Below are positions 31,519 to 41,136 of a DNA stretch of 64,000 nt, one piece after another. Numbering within the stretch: the stretch's first letter is position 1; each line of letters opens with the position of its first letter. Under the pieces are notes generated by a model. That model saw only the letters and a program-made list of their open reading frames with translations, was not told where the DNA came from and did not search any database. The position numbers and the translations under genes are program-made. The stretch spans positions 2,760,424 through 2,824,423 of the forward strand of contig JAHBUP010000001.1 of assembly GCA_019638015.1 (NCBI GenBank), read 5' to 3'. This DNA comes from Melioribacteraceae bacterium. Lineage in GTDB: Bacteria > Bacteroidota > Ignavibacteria > Ignavibacteriales > Melioribacteraceae.

Positions 31519-32283
31519 TTATTTGTTTAAGTTTTGTTCTTGTTCAGTATGAGCAGGTGTTGTTTCCAATTTTTTAATAGAACTTGAAATAAAATATGGA
31601 ATTAATTCAGTTGTTCCATATTGTGCGCAAAATTTTATATCTTCAGCAAAACCATTTTCAATTAGTAATTTACCATGCTCTGTTTCTTTTAGAAGTTTAA
31701 TGAGATTTTTCCCAAATGTTTTATTTAGAACTAACCCAGCGCGTGAGGAATCGCTTAATTCAACATTCTCATTTAATTTTTGCATTTCCTGTGTAAGTCT
31801 GCCAGCACAAACAGCATCCTCAAGATTAAAACTGCCATTAGTTCCGGCGCAAATGATTTCAACATCTTTGTTGAGATCGATTAAGTGAGAAGCTACTGCA
31901 GGTAAATTAAGAAAGCTACAAATAAAGATATTTTCGGCAAATTTAGTCTTTACTATTGCCTTAGAACCATTAGTAGTGTACAAAATTATTGATTTGCCAG
32001 AAACAGTTTCAGTTGAATATTCCAGTGGAGAATTCCCCAACACAAAGCCTTCCACTTTTTTGGTATTTCTTTCACCGCCGAGCAATGTTTGCCCGCTAAA
32101 CGCGTTTCCCGAAACTTTCATGGCAAAATCAACAGTGCTCACGGGAATTATTTCGCGTGCGCCATTATTTAGTGCTGTAACAATTACAGTAGTTGCGCGC
32201 AAAACATCAATTACAACAGAAGTTTTACCGGTGAAATAGAGTTCATCCAAATGTTGATTTGAGTAAAATATATTTATTTTCAT
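31519..32283 (-). CDS. comB: ComB-like 2-phosphosulfolactate phosphatase
   Basis: A 254-residue protein with the ComB landmarks: VVIDVLRATTVIVTALNNGA near residue 25, GGERNTKKVEGF, NSPLEYS and ILYTTNGSKAI. ComB removes the phosphate from phosphosulfolactate in coenzyme M biosynthesis, but bacterial copies often lack ComA and ComC partners, as here, so the physiological substrate may differ. It overlaps gcvT by four bases and lies five bases ahead of ftsK. Confidence 0.82.
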   Translation of the reverse strand: MKINIFYSNQHLDELYFTGKTSVVIDVLRATTVIVTALNNGAREIIPVSTVDFAMKVSGNAFSGQTLLGGERNTKKVEGFVLGNSPLEYSTETVSGKSIILYTTNGSKAIVKTKFAENIFICSFLNLPAVASHLIDLNKDVEIICAGTNGSFNLEDAVCAGRLTQEMQKLNENVELSDSSRAGLVLNKTFGKNLIKLLKETEHGKLLIENGFAEDIKFCAQYGTTELIPYFISSSIKKLETTPAHTEQEQNLNK

Positions 32284-33362
32284 TTTTTCACGAAAGGAAG
32301 TTTAGTTATTTGCGCGGAGTATTCTTTTCCGCGTATTGAAATATTTAATTTATTTGTTTCATTTATCTGATCTGAATCGATATAAGCGAGCGCAATTGCC
32401 TTATCTAAACTAGGGCTCACTGTACCGCTCGTAATTTTGCCTATAACTTTACCTTCTGATTTAATTTCATAATCTTTTCTTGGGAATATTTTCTCTTCCG
32501 AAATCAGAGCAGTTAATTTCCGTTTTGTACCCTTCTCTTTTGCTTCGACTAGAATATCTTTACCAATAAATGAAGGTTTCTTAAGTTTCGTAATCCAACC
32601 CAACCCAGCTTCAATAGGATTGGTATTTTGATCAATATCGTTTCCATATAAACAGAAACCCATTTCTAAACGTAAACTATCGCGCGCACCTAAACCTACC
32701 GGCTGAATATCAAATTCTTTTCCAGCTTCAAAAATCGCATTCCAAATTTTTTCTGCGAAATTTTCACCGTTTTTAAAGTAAAGTTCAAATCCCAATTCCC
32801 CTGTGTAGCCAGTTCTGGAGAGAATTACTTCATTGTTAAAAATCGAAACTTTTCTGAAATGATAATACTCAAGACTATTTTTCTCACCTATGATTTTGTC
32901 GATTACCTTTCCAGAATTTGGTCCTTGCACCGCAAGAAGTGAATATTCATCACTCTCATCAACTATTTCCACGCCAAAAGGATTGTTAGCTTTCATCCAT
33001 TCAAAATCTTTTTGCTTGTTAGACGCGTTCACTACCAATAAGTACTCTTTTTCATTAATTCGATAAACTAAAAGATCATCAACAATTCCCCCATTTTCAT
33101 AGCACATGGCGGAATATTGAACTCTTCCATCATAAAGAGCGGATACATCATTAACAGTAAGGTTTTGTACAAAATCGAATGCCTTTTCTCCCTTTATAAA
33201 TATTTCACCCATGTGGGATACATCAAATACACCAACGGAGTTGCGAACGGCTTTATGTTCCGCAATAATTGATGAATATTGAATTGGCATTTTGTATCCG
33301 GCAAAATCAACTAATTTTGCACCAAGTTTTTCATGAATATCATTAAATGCGGTCTTTTTCAT
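32280..33362 (-). CDS. gcvT: Aminomethyltransferase (glycine cleavage T protein)
   Basis: A glycine cleavage system T protein of about 360 residues, which moves the methylene group from the H-protein arm to tetrahydrofolate. The folate-binding block is GVFDVSHMGEIFIKG, followed by FVQNLTVNDVSAL, GYTGELGFELYF and LRLEMGFCLYGNDID. I chose the ATG at 33362, which follows the transaldolase stop after one base, over an upstream GTG at 33389. The other subunits (P, H, L) are not in the window. This start gives a normal N-terminus, MKKTAFNDIHEKLGA. Confidence 0.94.
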   Translation of the reverse strand: MKKTAFNDIHEKLGAKLVDFAGYKMPIQYSSIIAEHKAVRNSVGVFDVSHMGEIFIKGEKAFDFVQNLTVNDVSALYDGRVQYSAMCYENGGIVDDLLVYRINEKEYLLVVNASNKQKDFEWMKANNPFGVEIVDESDEYSLLAVQGPNSGKVIDKIIGEKNSLEYYHFRKVSIFNNEVILSRTGYTGELGFELYFKNGENFAEKIWNAIFEAGKEFDIQPVGLGARDSLRLEMGFCLYGNDIDQNTNPIEAGLGWITKLKKPSFIGKDILVEAKEKGTKRKLTALISEEKIFPRKDYEIKSEGKVIGKITSGTVSPSLDKAIALAYIDSDQINETNKLNISIRGKEYSAQITKLPFVKK

Positions 33363-33363
33363 A

Positions 33364-34008
33364 TTATTTTTGAGATTTATTCCAATCACTTAAGAATTTT
33401 TCTAAACCAATATTAGTTAGTGGATGGTTAAATAATTTTTCAATAACATCAAATGGCATTGTTGCAACATCGGCACCCATCATTGCAGCATCCACCAAAT
33501 GAAGAGGATGACGAATACTTGCTACTAATACTTCAGTAGCGTAGCCATAATTTCGATAAATAGTAATTATTTGTTCGATCAATTGCATTCCATCATGACT
33601 TATATCATCCAATCTACCAACAAAAGGACTAATATAAGTCGCTCCGGCTTTTGCGGCTAAAAGGGCTTGTGTGGGAGAAAAACACAAAGTAACGTTTGTT
33701 TTAATTCCCTCATCCGATAGTGACTTAACGGCTTTAATTCCCTCTTTAATAAGAGGTACTTTAACTACAATATTTTTATGAATTTTTAACAATTCTTTAG
33801 CTTCTCGCAATATTCCGTCATAGTCGGTAGAAACAACTTCTGCGCTAATTGGTCCATCAACAATTTGAACAATTTCTTCAAGAAGCTTAACAAATTCCTT
33901 TCCTTCTTTGGCTACTAATGAAGGGTTTGTGGTAACACCATCCAATAATCCATAAGAAGCGGCTTCTTTAATTTGGTTAATATTAGCTGTATCAATGAAA
34001 AACTTCAT
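33364..34008 (-). CDS. tal: Small transaldolase / fructose-6-phosphate aldolase family
   Basis: A 214-residue transaldolase of the short bacterial (TalC/FSA) type. The Schiff-base lysine lies in [12 protein letters not shown] (about residue 83), and [10 protein letters not shown] with [13 protein letters not shown] forms the N-terminal barrel. [15 protein letters not shown] is also characteristic. It could act as transaldolase in the pentose phosphate pathway or as an aldolase; sequence does not separate the two. The gene is immediately ahead of gcvT. Confidence 0.9.
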   Translation of the reverse strand: MKFFIDTANINQIKEAASYGLLDGVTTNPSLVAKEGKEFVKLLEEIVQIVDGPISAEVVSTDYDGILREAKELLKIHKNIVVKVPLIKEGIKAVKSLSDEGIKTNVTLCFSPTQALLAAKAGATYISPFVGRLDDISHDGMQLIEQIITIYRNYGYATEVLVASIRHPLHLVDAAMMGADVATMPFDVIEKLFNHPLTNIGLEKFLSDWNKSQK

Positions 34009-34085
34009 CTTTGCCCTCTTTCTTTTTTACAACTTGTTAAACTTAATAAAAAAACTGGTTATAAATATTTCAAAAATAGTAGTGA

Positions 34086-35714
34086 TTAAGCAAATTCTTC
34101 CGTTTTATCTTCACCAGTTTTGGTAATAACAAAATAAAACTTTTGTGGACTTACTTTCTCATCGACAATTAGTTTAATTCGTAAAAAATATTTCAGTTGA
34201 AGCTTTGTTAAAGTAGAAATAAATCCACGTTGGAGGTTATCCCCCAATGATGGATGCACCTTCAAAGTTAAAGAATTGTGTTTTTCAGCTGTTTTATAAC
34301 GTTTTAACCATCCCTCAATTTCATGAAGCAGATTAGATTTTTTAGTCAATAATCCAGTTCCCTGGCAATATGGGCATGCTTCATTCATCGACTGCATTAT
34401 ATTTTCGCGTATTCTTTCGCGGGTAATTTGCATCAGTCCGAAATCTGTCATGGGAAGCATAGCAATTTTAGCACGGTCTTTCTTAAACTCTTTCTTCAAT
34501 TCATCATAAATCTTTTTACGGTTCTTTTCATCTTCCAGATCAATAAAATCAACAACAATTAAACCGCCAATATCGCGGAGACGGAGTTGTCTTACAATTT
34601 CTCTGGAGGCTTCAAGATCGGTTTTTAGTGAATTCAATTCCTGGTCTTTTTTGGCTGCGTATCTTCCGCTATTAACGTCAATTACAACCATCGCCTCAGT
34701 GTGCTCAATTACTATATGTCCGCCGCTTGGTAATGAAACTTTTCGTCCCATCAAGGATTTTATCTGCTCCTCAATTTTGAAAGTCTCAAATATTGATTGA
34801 TCATCTTTGTATAATTCTATTCTATCTAGAAGTGCAGGCTGAATAAACTGTAGATAATTTTTTATCTCCTTGAAGAGTTTTTTTGAATCGATAAATACCT
34901 TGGAGACATCAGGAGTAAAAAGATCTCTGATTACTGAAATAGTTGTACTCAAATCTTTATATAATAAACAAGGTGGCTCATTCTTTTTTGCGTCTGCTTC
35001 AAGATCCTGCCAGCTTTTTACTAAATATTTTAAGTCGCCCACTAAAGATTCTTCCGACTGATCACGTGCGGCGGTACGGATTATAAGTCCGCAATTCTCC
35101 GGTAAAATACCTCTTGCAATCCTGCGTAATCTTTTTCTTTCCCTGTAATCGGCAATTTTTTTAGAAACGCCAATCTTATTATCGAGTGGAAGTAATACAC
35201 AGAATCGGCCTGGAATTGAAATTGATGAAGTAACTCTAACTCCTTTATCTTTAACAGGTTCTTTAATTATCTGGATAAGAATTTCCTGCCCTTTATGAAG
35301 TTTTGTTACAGTTCTATCTCTATGCTCAGGCTTTTCGGGTGCTTTAATAGGGGTTGTTTCAATTGTTGGCTGATCCCCTTCTGCATTAATACTTTCTTGA
35401 TGATTTTGAGGAGGCGCCGTATTACTGCTCTCAGTTTCATTATCATCATCGTCATCATCAAAAATTCCTTGAAGCGCTTCAGTTCTTTCACCAATATCGG
35501 AGAAATGCAGAAACGCGTCATGCTTCATTCCAATATCAATAAACGCAGCCCTAATGCCGGGCAGTACTCTGGCAACTCTGCCGAGGTATATATCGCCAAC
35601 CATTCTTCTTTTTTCAGGATGGTCAACGAAAAAATCGACCAAATTTCCCTCTTCCGTTATCGCAACTCTATTTTGCGAAGTCGAAGAACTGATGATTATT
35701 TCTTTATTCATCAA
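34086..35714 (-). CDS. rng: Ribonuclease E/G family endoribonuclease
   Basis: A 542-residue RNase G-like enzyme. An N-terminal S1 domain (about 35-165) is interrupted by an acidic, low-complexity insert (about 84-135). The catalytic domain follows with MVVIDVNSGRYAAKKD and GGLIVVDFIDLED, which supply the magnesium-binding aspartates. A zinc-link CPYCQGTG lies near residue 450. It lacks the long C-terminal scaffold of RNase E. It would process rRNA and decay mRNA, possibly with PNPase (encoded at 36988). Confidence 0.93.
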   Translation of the reverse strand: MMNKEIIISSSTSQNRVAITEEGNLVDFFVDHPEKRRMVGDIYLGRVARVLPGIRAAFIDIGMKHDAFLHFSDIGERTEALQGIFDDDDDDNETESSNTAPPQNHQESINAEGDQPTIETTPIKAPEKPEHRDRTVTKLHKGQEILIQIIKEPVKDKGVRVTSSISIPGRFCVLLPLDNKIGVSKKIADYRERKRLRRIARGILPENCGLIIRTAARDQSEESLVGDLKYLVKSWQDLEADAKKNEPPCLLYKDLSTTISVIRDLFTPDVSKVFIDSKKLFKEIKNYLQFIQPALLDRIELYKDDQSIFETFKIEEQIKSLMGRKVSLPSGGHIVIEHTEAMVVIDVNSGRYAAKKDQELNSLKTDLEASREIVRQLRLRDIGGLIVVDFIDLEDEKNRKKIYDELKKEFKKDRAKIAMLPMTDFGLMQITRERIRENIMQSMNEACPYCQGTGLLTKKSNLLHEIEGWLKRYKTAEKHNSLTLKVHPSLGDNLQRGFISTLTKLQLKYFLRIKLIVDEKVSPQKFYFVITKTGEDKTEEFA

Positions 35715-35734
35715 AACCTTCTTTTTGTTTTATA

Positions 35735-36793
35735 TTAGGCTTTAGCCTCATCCGCAAGCCAAAACAAAACTTTTTTTTGAAATTTTTTATTTATGGAATT
35801 TTCACCATTCGATTTGAAAAAACCATTCTCAATTAAAAGAGAATGTTCATTTACCAGTTCTCTTAAAAATTCTAAATTTTTCAATGAAAATATTTTTGCT
35901 AAAAGGTCATCTATACCCGGATAATCTTTTAGATACCATATAGTGTGTTTTTTTGCTTTATCCAAAGCCAAAAATTCACCAAACTCTTGTTCCAGATAAT
36001 TTATATGTTGGATCAAATTTTTAGTAACTATTTCAATTGTTGGTAATCCGGGATCAATTCCAGTTTCTATTAATGAATTAAATCTCGAAAAAATGAATGG
36101 ATTACCTAGAGCGCCGCGCGCAACCATAACAGAATCGCATCCGGTTTCATTGATCATTTTAAGGGCGTCTTGGGGTGTAAATATTGAGCCATTACCAACT
36201 ACCACTATTTTATATTCATCCTTAATTTTTTTAATCCAACTCCAGTCGGCGTCAACATCGTATTTATCTTCACGAGCCCTTCCATGAATTATTAAAATAG
36301 AACCGCCATTATCAACTACAACTTTAGCAGTATCCATAATATTAACATGATTCCGGTCTTTACCGATTCTTAATTTTACGGATATCGGGATGCCATTAGA
36401 TAAATCCACCATCTTTCTAACAATTAATCCAATTGTTCTGGGATCATCCAACAATGCCGAGCCAAAGTTATTTCCAACAACTTTATCGGCAGGGCATCCG
36501 CAATTCACATCAATTACATCCGGTTTTAATTTTGATAATTCCTTTGTGGCTTGCCCAAGAATATCCGGGTCATTACCTAAAATTTGCACTCCAATTGGTT
36601 TTTCATCTCTGCTAAAAGAGCAAAGACGAAGTGTTTCAAAATTATTATTAATTATACCAAGAGCGCTAACCATTTGAGTGTAAGTAAGACCAACCCCATT
36701 TTGTTTACATATTTTTCGAAAAGATGAATCGGTGATCTCCGCCATAGGAGCCAAAATCAATTTATTCCCGATATCAATATTTCCGATTTTCAT
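35735..36793 (-). CDS. dusB: tRNA-dihydrouridine synthase DusB-like
   Basis: A 352-residue flavin enzyme that reduces uridine in tRNA. The FMN barrel opens with LILAPMAEITDSSFRKIC. The active-site cysteine is in VIDVNCGCPADKVVGNNFG (about residue 95), and MVARGALGNPFIF closes the phosphate site. The helical C-terminal RNA-binding domain covers about 240-350. DusB-type specificity is the most likely, though the exact uridine positions are not decidable. It precedes the RNase G gene by 20 bases. Confidence 0.93.
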   Translation of the reverse strand: MKIGNIDIGNKLILAPMAEITDSSFRKICKQNGVGLTYTQMVSALGIINNNFETLRLCSFSRDEKPIGVQILGNDPDILGQATKELSKLKPDVIDVNCGCPADKVVGNNFGSALLDDPRTIGLIVRKMVDLSNGIPISVKLRIGKDRNHVNIMDTAKVVVDNGGSILIIHGRAREDKYDVDADWSWIKKIKDEYKIVVVGNGSIFTPQDALKMINETGCDSVMVARGALGNPFIFSRFNSLIETGIDPGLPTIEIVTKNLIQHINYLEQEFGEFLALDKAKKHTIWYLKDYPGIDDLLAKIFSLKNLEFLRELVNEHSLLIENGFFKSNGENSINKKFQKKVLFWLADEAKA

Positions 36794-36910
36794 ATACTCA
36801 CTTTTTATAATAAAAAGGAGCCGCTTCTAAGAAAATATTTTTGTCCCGAACCAATAAATATAAATAAGACTGCCACTGGTTACGAATTAATTTATTAACA
36901 AAATGCAGAG

Positions 36911-36946
36911 CCGGTTATCTAAAAATTTTTGTTTTTAGAAAACCGG
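36911..36946 (-). terminator. Hairpin after pnp
   Basis: On the minus strand an imperfect inverted repeat pairs CCGGTT and TCTAAAAA (36911-36925) with TTTTTAGA and AACCGG (36932-36946) around a 6-base loop, with one A-A mismatch. It lies just after the pnp stop in the 194-base gap before dusB. The T run after it is weak, so it may be a terminator or an RNA-stabilising end. Confidence 0.5.
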
Positions 36947-36987
36947 TTTCTACAAAATTTACTTGGAAGTCAATCTCCGTAACATAC

Positions 36988-39123
36988 TTATTCTTTTGTT
37001 TCAGATTGTTCAGCATTCTCTGTTTCAGTTTTTTCTTCAACAGGTTTATCATCTTTTAAAAGCACTTTTCTGGAAAGAGAATATTTACCGTTTTCAATGC
37101 TAATTAACTTAACACGAACCTGTTCTCCCTCTTTAAGTACATCTGTTACCTTGGCAATTTTCTTAAGATCAATTTGGGAGATGTGAAGCAAGCCTTGATT
37201 TCCAGGCATGAACTCAACGAAGGCGCCAAACTCTTTAATGCTAACAACTTTACCATTGTAAACTTTTCCCACCTCCGGTTCAGCTACTAACAATTTAATA
37301 TATTCTTTGGCTTCCTTAGCAAGTTTTGCATCTTGACCGGCAATACTGACAGTTCCATCCTCTTCAATATTAATTTCAACTGAGAAATCTTTTTGAATTT
37401 TTTGGATTACTTTACCGGCTTGACCAATCACAGCGCCAATTTTATCTGTAGGAATTTTAGTTGTGAAGATTCGAGGTGCGTGATTTGAGATATTCTGCCT
37501 TGGTTCATTAATAGCTTCATTCATAATATTTAGAATATGAATTCTGCCATCTTTAGCTTGGCTTAATGCTTTTTCCATAATTTCATAAGAGATACCTTGA
37601 ATCTTGATATCCATTTGAAATCCAGTTATTCCATTCGCGGTTCCGGCAACTTTAAAATCCATATCGCCAAGATGATCTTCATTTCCGAGTATATCGGAAA
37701 GTACCGCAAACTTATCACCTTCTTTAATTAAGCCCATAGCAATTCCAGCAACCGCTCCTTTAATGGGAACGCCGCCATCCATCATTACTAATGAACCCGC
37801 GCAAACAGTCGCCATTGAAGATGATCCGTTGGATTCAAGTATGTCGGAATTAAGACGAATTATATATGGGAAATTAGCTTCCGCCGGAATTATATTTTTT
37901 AATGATCGCTCTGCTAAATTTCCATGCCCGACTTCTCTTCTACCAACGCCCGAGAATCTGCTAATTTCACCAACGCTGAATCCGGGGAAATTGTAATGAA
38001 GCAAGAATCGTTTTTTGTATTCTTCCTGTAATCCATCAATAATTTGTTCATCACCTTTGGTACCGAGAGTCAAAGTGGTTAAGCTTTGAGTTTCACCGCG
38101 TGTAAAAAGTGCTGTACCATGAGGACGAGGTAATATTCCAAGCTCAATAGTTATCGGTCTAATTTGAGTTGTGTTTCTGCCGTCAAGTCTTAATCCTTCA
38201 TCAAGAATTCTCTGGCGCATTAAATCTTTCTCCATATCATGAAGAATAGATTTAATAACCTTTTCTTGTTCGGGATATTTTTCCGCGAGTGCGGCAATAA
38301 CCTCTTCAGCTAATGCGCTGTTCTGAGCTGAGCGTTCTTCTTTAGCCAAAACACTTGATACGATTACTTTGAATTTTTCAAGAGCTAGCGCATTCACATC
38401 ATTTAATAATGCTTCATCAATTAATTTTGCGGGGATTTCGATTTTAGCTTTTCCGCATAATTCTTTCAGTTCCACCTGCATCTGAACTATTTTTTTAATT
38501 TCAGTATGAGCAAATTTAAGAGCATTGAGAAGATCTTCCTCACTTACCTCTTTAGACTCACCTTCAACCATCATGATCGAACTTTCGGTACCGGCAACAA
38601 CCAATTCCATATCACTTTGCTCAATTTCAGCGAATGTAGGATTTACAATAAGTTCACCGTTAATTCTACCAATACGAACTTCTCCGATAGGTTCGAGCAG
38701 AGGAATATCAGAAATTGCGAGTGCGGCAGAAGCTCCGCATGCTGAAATTACATCCGGATCATTCTCACCATCGAAAGAATAAACCAGCGCAACAACCTGA
38801 GTATCATTATAGAAATTATCCGGGAATAATGGTCTTATCGGACGATCAATCAATCTTGAACTCAACACTTCTTTATCTGTTGGCTTGCCTTCACGTTTGA
38901 AGAAACCACCCGGTATTTTACCGGCGGCAAAAGATTTTTCACGGTATTCAACACTCAAGGGGAAAAAATCTATATCAGGTCTCAAACCTCCCATAACCGC
39001 TGTAACTAAAACCATCGTTTCGCCATATCGAACCATCACAGAACCATTAGCTTGTTTAGCAAGCTTTCCGGTTTCGATAATTAATTTTTGTTTACCTATC
39101 TGTACTTCTTTGGTATAAACCAT
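36988..39123 (-). CDS. pnp: Polynucleotide phosphorylase
   Basis: A 711-residue PNPase with two RNase PH cores (about 10-220 and 310-540), a KH domain (IPTDKIGAVIGQAGKVI, near 565) and a C-terminal S1 domain (VGKVYNGKVVSIKEFGAFVEF). FTRGETQSL is an active-site landmark. It degrades RNA from the 3' end using phosphate. The last 20 residues are acidic. The gene follows rpsO by eleven bases, the classical rpsO-pnp order. Confidence 0.97.
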   Translation of the reverse strand: MVYTKEVQIGKQKLIIETGKLAKQANGSVMVRYGETMVLVTAVMGGLRPDIDFFPLSVEYREKSFAAGKIPGGFFKREGKPTDKEVLSSRLIDRPIRPLFPDNFYNDTQVVALVYSFDGENDPDVISACGASAALAISDIPLLEPIGEVRIGRINGELIVNPTFAEIEQSDMELVVAGTESSIMMVEGESKEVSEEDLLNALKFAHTEIKKIVQMQVELKELCGKAKIEIPAKLIDEALLNDVNALALEKFKVIVSSVLAKEERSAQNSALAEEVIAALAEKYPEQEKVIKSILHDMEKDLMRQRILDEGLRLDGRNTTQIRPITIELGILPRPHGTALFTRGETQSLTTLTLGTKGDEQIIDGLQEEYKKRFLLHYNFPGFSVGEISRFSGVGRREVGHGNLAERSLKNIIPAEANFPYIIRLNSDILESNGSSSMATVCAGSLVMMDGGVPIKGAVAGIAMGLIKEGDKFAVLSDILGNEDHLGDMDFKVAGTANGITGFQMDIKIQGISYEIMEKALSQAKDGRIHILNIMNEAINEPRQNISNHAPRIFTTKIPTDKIGAVIGQAGKVIQKIQKDFSVEINIEEDGTVSIAGQDAKLAKEAKEYIKLLVAEPEVGKVYNGKVVSIKEFGAFVEFMPGNQGLLHISQIDLKKIAKVTDVLKEGEQVRVKLISIENGKYSLSRKVLLKDDKPVEEKTETENAEQSETKE

Positions 39124-39134
39124 TTGTTACCCCG

Positions 39135-39404
39135 TTACTTTCTGATGTTGAGTTCTTTAATTATTGTTCTATATCTAGAAATGTCTTTTCTTATTAGATA
39201 GTCAAGAAGTCTTCTTCTTTTACCTACCATTTGCATTAATCCTCTGCGTGATGAATGGTCTTTTTTATGCCCTTCAAAGTGAGAAGTTAATTGATTGATT
39301 CTTTCGGTAAGAATAGCGATTTGAACTTCTGGTTTACCGCTATCGCTTTCAGTCGCACCGAATTTTTTAATGATGTCAGATTTTTGTTCTTTTGTTAAAG
39401 ACAT
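39135..39404 (-). CDS. rpsO: 30S ribosomal protein S15
   Basis: An 89-residue S15 with the expected TEKxx-like opening ([16 protein letters not shown]) and the rRNA-contacting segment [22 protein letters not shown], followed by LLDYLIRKD. Length and residues are normal. Its 5' leader contains a stem-loop (39433-39455), and a GGAGAG ribosome site lies just upstream of the ATG. S15 regulates its own translation through leader structures in several bacteria. Confidence 0.96.
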   Translation of the reverse strand: MSLTKEQKSDIIKKFGATESDSGKPEVQIAILTERINQLTSHFEGHKKDHSSRRGLMQMVGKRRRLLDYLIRKDISRYRTIIKELNIRK

Positions 39405-39432
39405 TTTGTCTCTCCTTTTTATTATTCAATTG

Positions 39433-39455
39433 AATTCCAGTCCTGTACCGGAATT
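39433..39455 (-). promoter_or_regulatory. Stem-loop in the rpsO leader
   Basis: AATTCC (39433-39438) pairs with GGAATT (39450-39455) around an 11-base loop that can add further pairs. On the minus strand it lies about 30 bases upstream of the rpsO ATG. It could be an S15 autoregulatory site or a processing element; sequence alone does not decide. Confidence 0.35.
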
Positions 39456-39476
39456 AATTAGTTAATTACGTTTTAC

Positions 39477-40412
39477 TTATTTATTAAACTTTTTCAAAAA
39501 TTCAGCGGCATAAATCTTATCAGAATTAATCTGCTGAATCAGTTCCTCTTTTGATTGAAATTTTTTCTCATCACGAACTCTATGTAAAAAATTTATTTTC
39601 ATCTGTTGTCCATAGATATCACCATCAAAGTCAAATAAATTCACTTCAATCACAATTTCGTTTTTGCTCTCAAATGTAGGGCGATTCCCTATATTCATAA
39701 TTCCAAAATAATTTTGTCCATCAACAATACAATCAACTATATATACTCCATTCTTCGGTAGAACTTTATTTTCAAATGCCGATTTGAGATTCGCAGTAGG
39801 AAATCCTAGAGTTCTTCCTCTTTGCGCGCCAAGAGTTATTATTCCAGATACTGAATAATTTCTACCTAAATAATCATTAGCTTTTTCAATGTCACCGTTC
39901 AAAAGTGCGGTTCTAATTTTACTGCTACTTACTATTTCGCCATTAAATGTTTCCGGCTGAACTTCTGTAATTCCAAAACTATCATTTGCCGCAATTTCCA
40001 TAAGTTGATTCACATCTCCCAGTCTATCTTTACCAAATTTATGATCGTGACCAACAACCATGTGTACGGCGCCTAATTTTAGTACATACTCTTCAATGAA
40101 TTGTTCTGAAGATTTATGGCTGAAATCTATCGAAAAATTAAGAACAACTAATTTATTTACTCCGATTGATTCGAGTATTTCAATTTTTTCATCAAGAGAA
40201 GTAAGAAGTTTTATCCCCGCCTCTTTTTGAAGAACCATTCTCGGATGAGGTTCAAAAGTTATAACACAACTTTCAATATTTTTTTTGCCGGCAGTTTTAA
40301 TTACTTCCTCAATTATTTTTTGATGACCGATATGCAGTCCATCAAAAGAACCGACAGTTACAACTAAACTTGATTTATTTTCAAAAAGAGATAATTCTTT
40401 ATAAACTTTCAT
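39477..40412 (-). CDS. ribF: Bifunctional riboflavin kinase / FAD synthetase
   Basis: A 311-residue enzyme. The N-terminal nucleotidyl transferase has VTVGSFDGLHIGHQKII (about residues 18-34) and a second site at HMVVGHDHKFGKDR. The C-terminal flavokinase has GRTLGFPTANL and GVYIVDCIVDG near residues 205-235. It makes FMN and FAD from riboflavin. Its 3' end lies 72 bases ahead of rpsO and its start overlaps truB by 14 bases. Confidence 0.96.
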   Translation of the reverse strand: MKVYKELSLFENKSSLVVTVGSFDGLHIGHQKIIEEVIKTAGKKNIESCVITFEPHPRMVLQKEAGIKLLTSLDEKIEILESIGVNKLVVLNFSIDFSHKSSEQFIEEYVLKLGAVHMVVGHDHKFGKDRLGDVNQLMEIAANDSFGITEVQPETFNGEIVSSSKIRTALLNGDIEKANDYLGRNYSVSGIITLGAQRGRTLGFPTANLKSAFENKVLPKNGVYIVDCIVDGQNYFGIMNIGNRPTFESKNEIVIEVNLFDFDGDIYGQQMKINFLHRVRDEKKFQSKEELIQQINSDKIYAAEFLKKFNK

Positions 40413-41136
40413 TTTCAGTTATTTGTGGCAACTTTAATTTTTCATAAAGGTTTTTAAATTCCTCAATACTAAGTGCATCCTCAATTCTAAAATCGCCAAT
40501 TTTTGTACGGCGCAATTCTTTAAGATAAGCTCCGCATCCCAAAACTTTACCGAAATCATCAGCAATCACACGAATATATGTACCCTTTGAACAGGAAATT
40601 TCAAAATAGATATCGGGGAGTTCTATTTTTTTTATCTCAAAATAATTTATATATATTTTCCTCGGTTCCCTTTCAATTTCAATACCTTTTCTGGCAAACT
40701 TGTAGAGAGATTTCCCTTTATGTTTTATCGCTGAAAACATTGGTACAGTCTGTTCACATTCGGCTTTAAACTTTTCAGCCGCCTCATAAATCATTTTTTC
40801 AGTTACATTTCCAATATCGGTTTCAGAATCAAATTCAGATTCGAGATCGAAGCTTGGTGTTGTTTTGCCGATAGAAATAATTCCAGAATAAGTTTTGTCA
40901 CTAACCTGAAACTCGGAAATCTTTTTTGTCATTTTGCCAGTACAGATAATTACCAATCCAGTAGCAAGAGGATCCAAGGTTCCGGTATGGCCTACTTTCT
41001 TAACACCAACCGCTCTTCTAATTTTATGCACTATGTCAAAGGACGTTTTTCTGTACATTTTATCGATAAGAATAATCTCGCCGGCTGCGAAATCTGCACA
41101 ATAATCGGGCGATATTTTATTCGTTATCACTCTCAT
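40399..41136 (-). CDS. truB: tRNA pseudouridine-55 synthase TruB
   Basis: About 245 residues. The catalytic aspartate is in VGHTGTLDPLATGLVI (near residue 38). PMFSAIKHKGKSLYKFARKG and CSKGTYIRVIADDFGKVLG are TruB landmarks. I chose the ATG at 41136; a TTG 33 bases upstream is the other candidate. It makes pseudouridine 55 in the tRNA T-loop. It overlaps rbfA by 20 bases. Confidence 0.95.
   Translation of the reverse strand: MRVITNKISPDYCADFAAGEIILIDKMYRKTSFDIVHKIRRAVGVKKVGHTGTLDPLATGLVIICTGKMTKKISEFQVSDKTYSGIISIGKTTPSFDLESEFDSETDIGNVTEKMIYEAAEKFKAECEQTVPMFSAIKHKGKSLYKFARKGIEIEREPRKIYINYFEIKKIELPDIYFEISCSKGTYIRVIADDFGKVLGCGAYLKELRRTKIGDFRIEDALSIEEFKNLYEKLKLPQITENESL

Noticed and set aside
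30897..31577. Long plus-strand frame (226 codons) opposite ftsK
   Set aside because: It is antisense to the FtsK membrane region and has the Ser/Ile/Pro composition expected from a reversed hydrophobic gene. No motif or ribosome site supports it.
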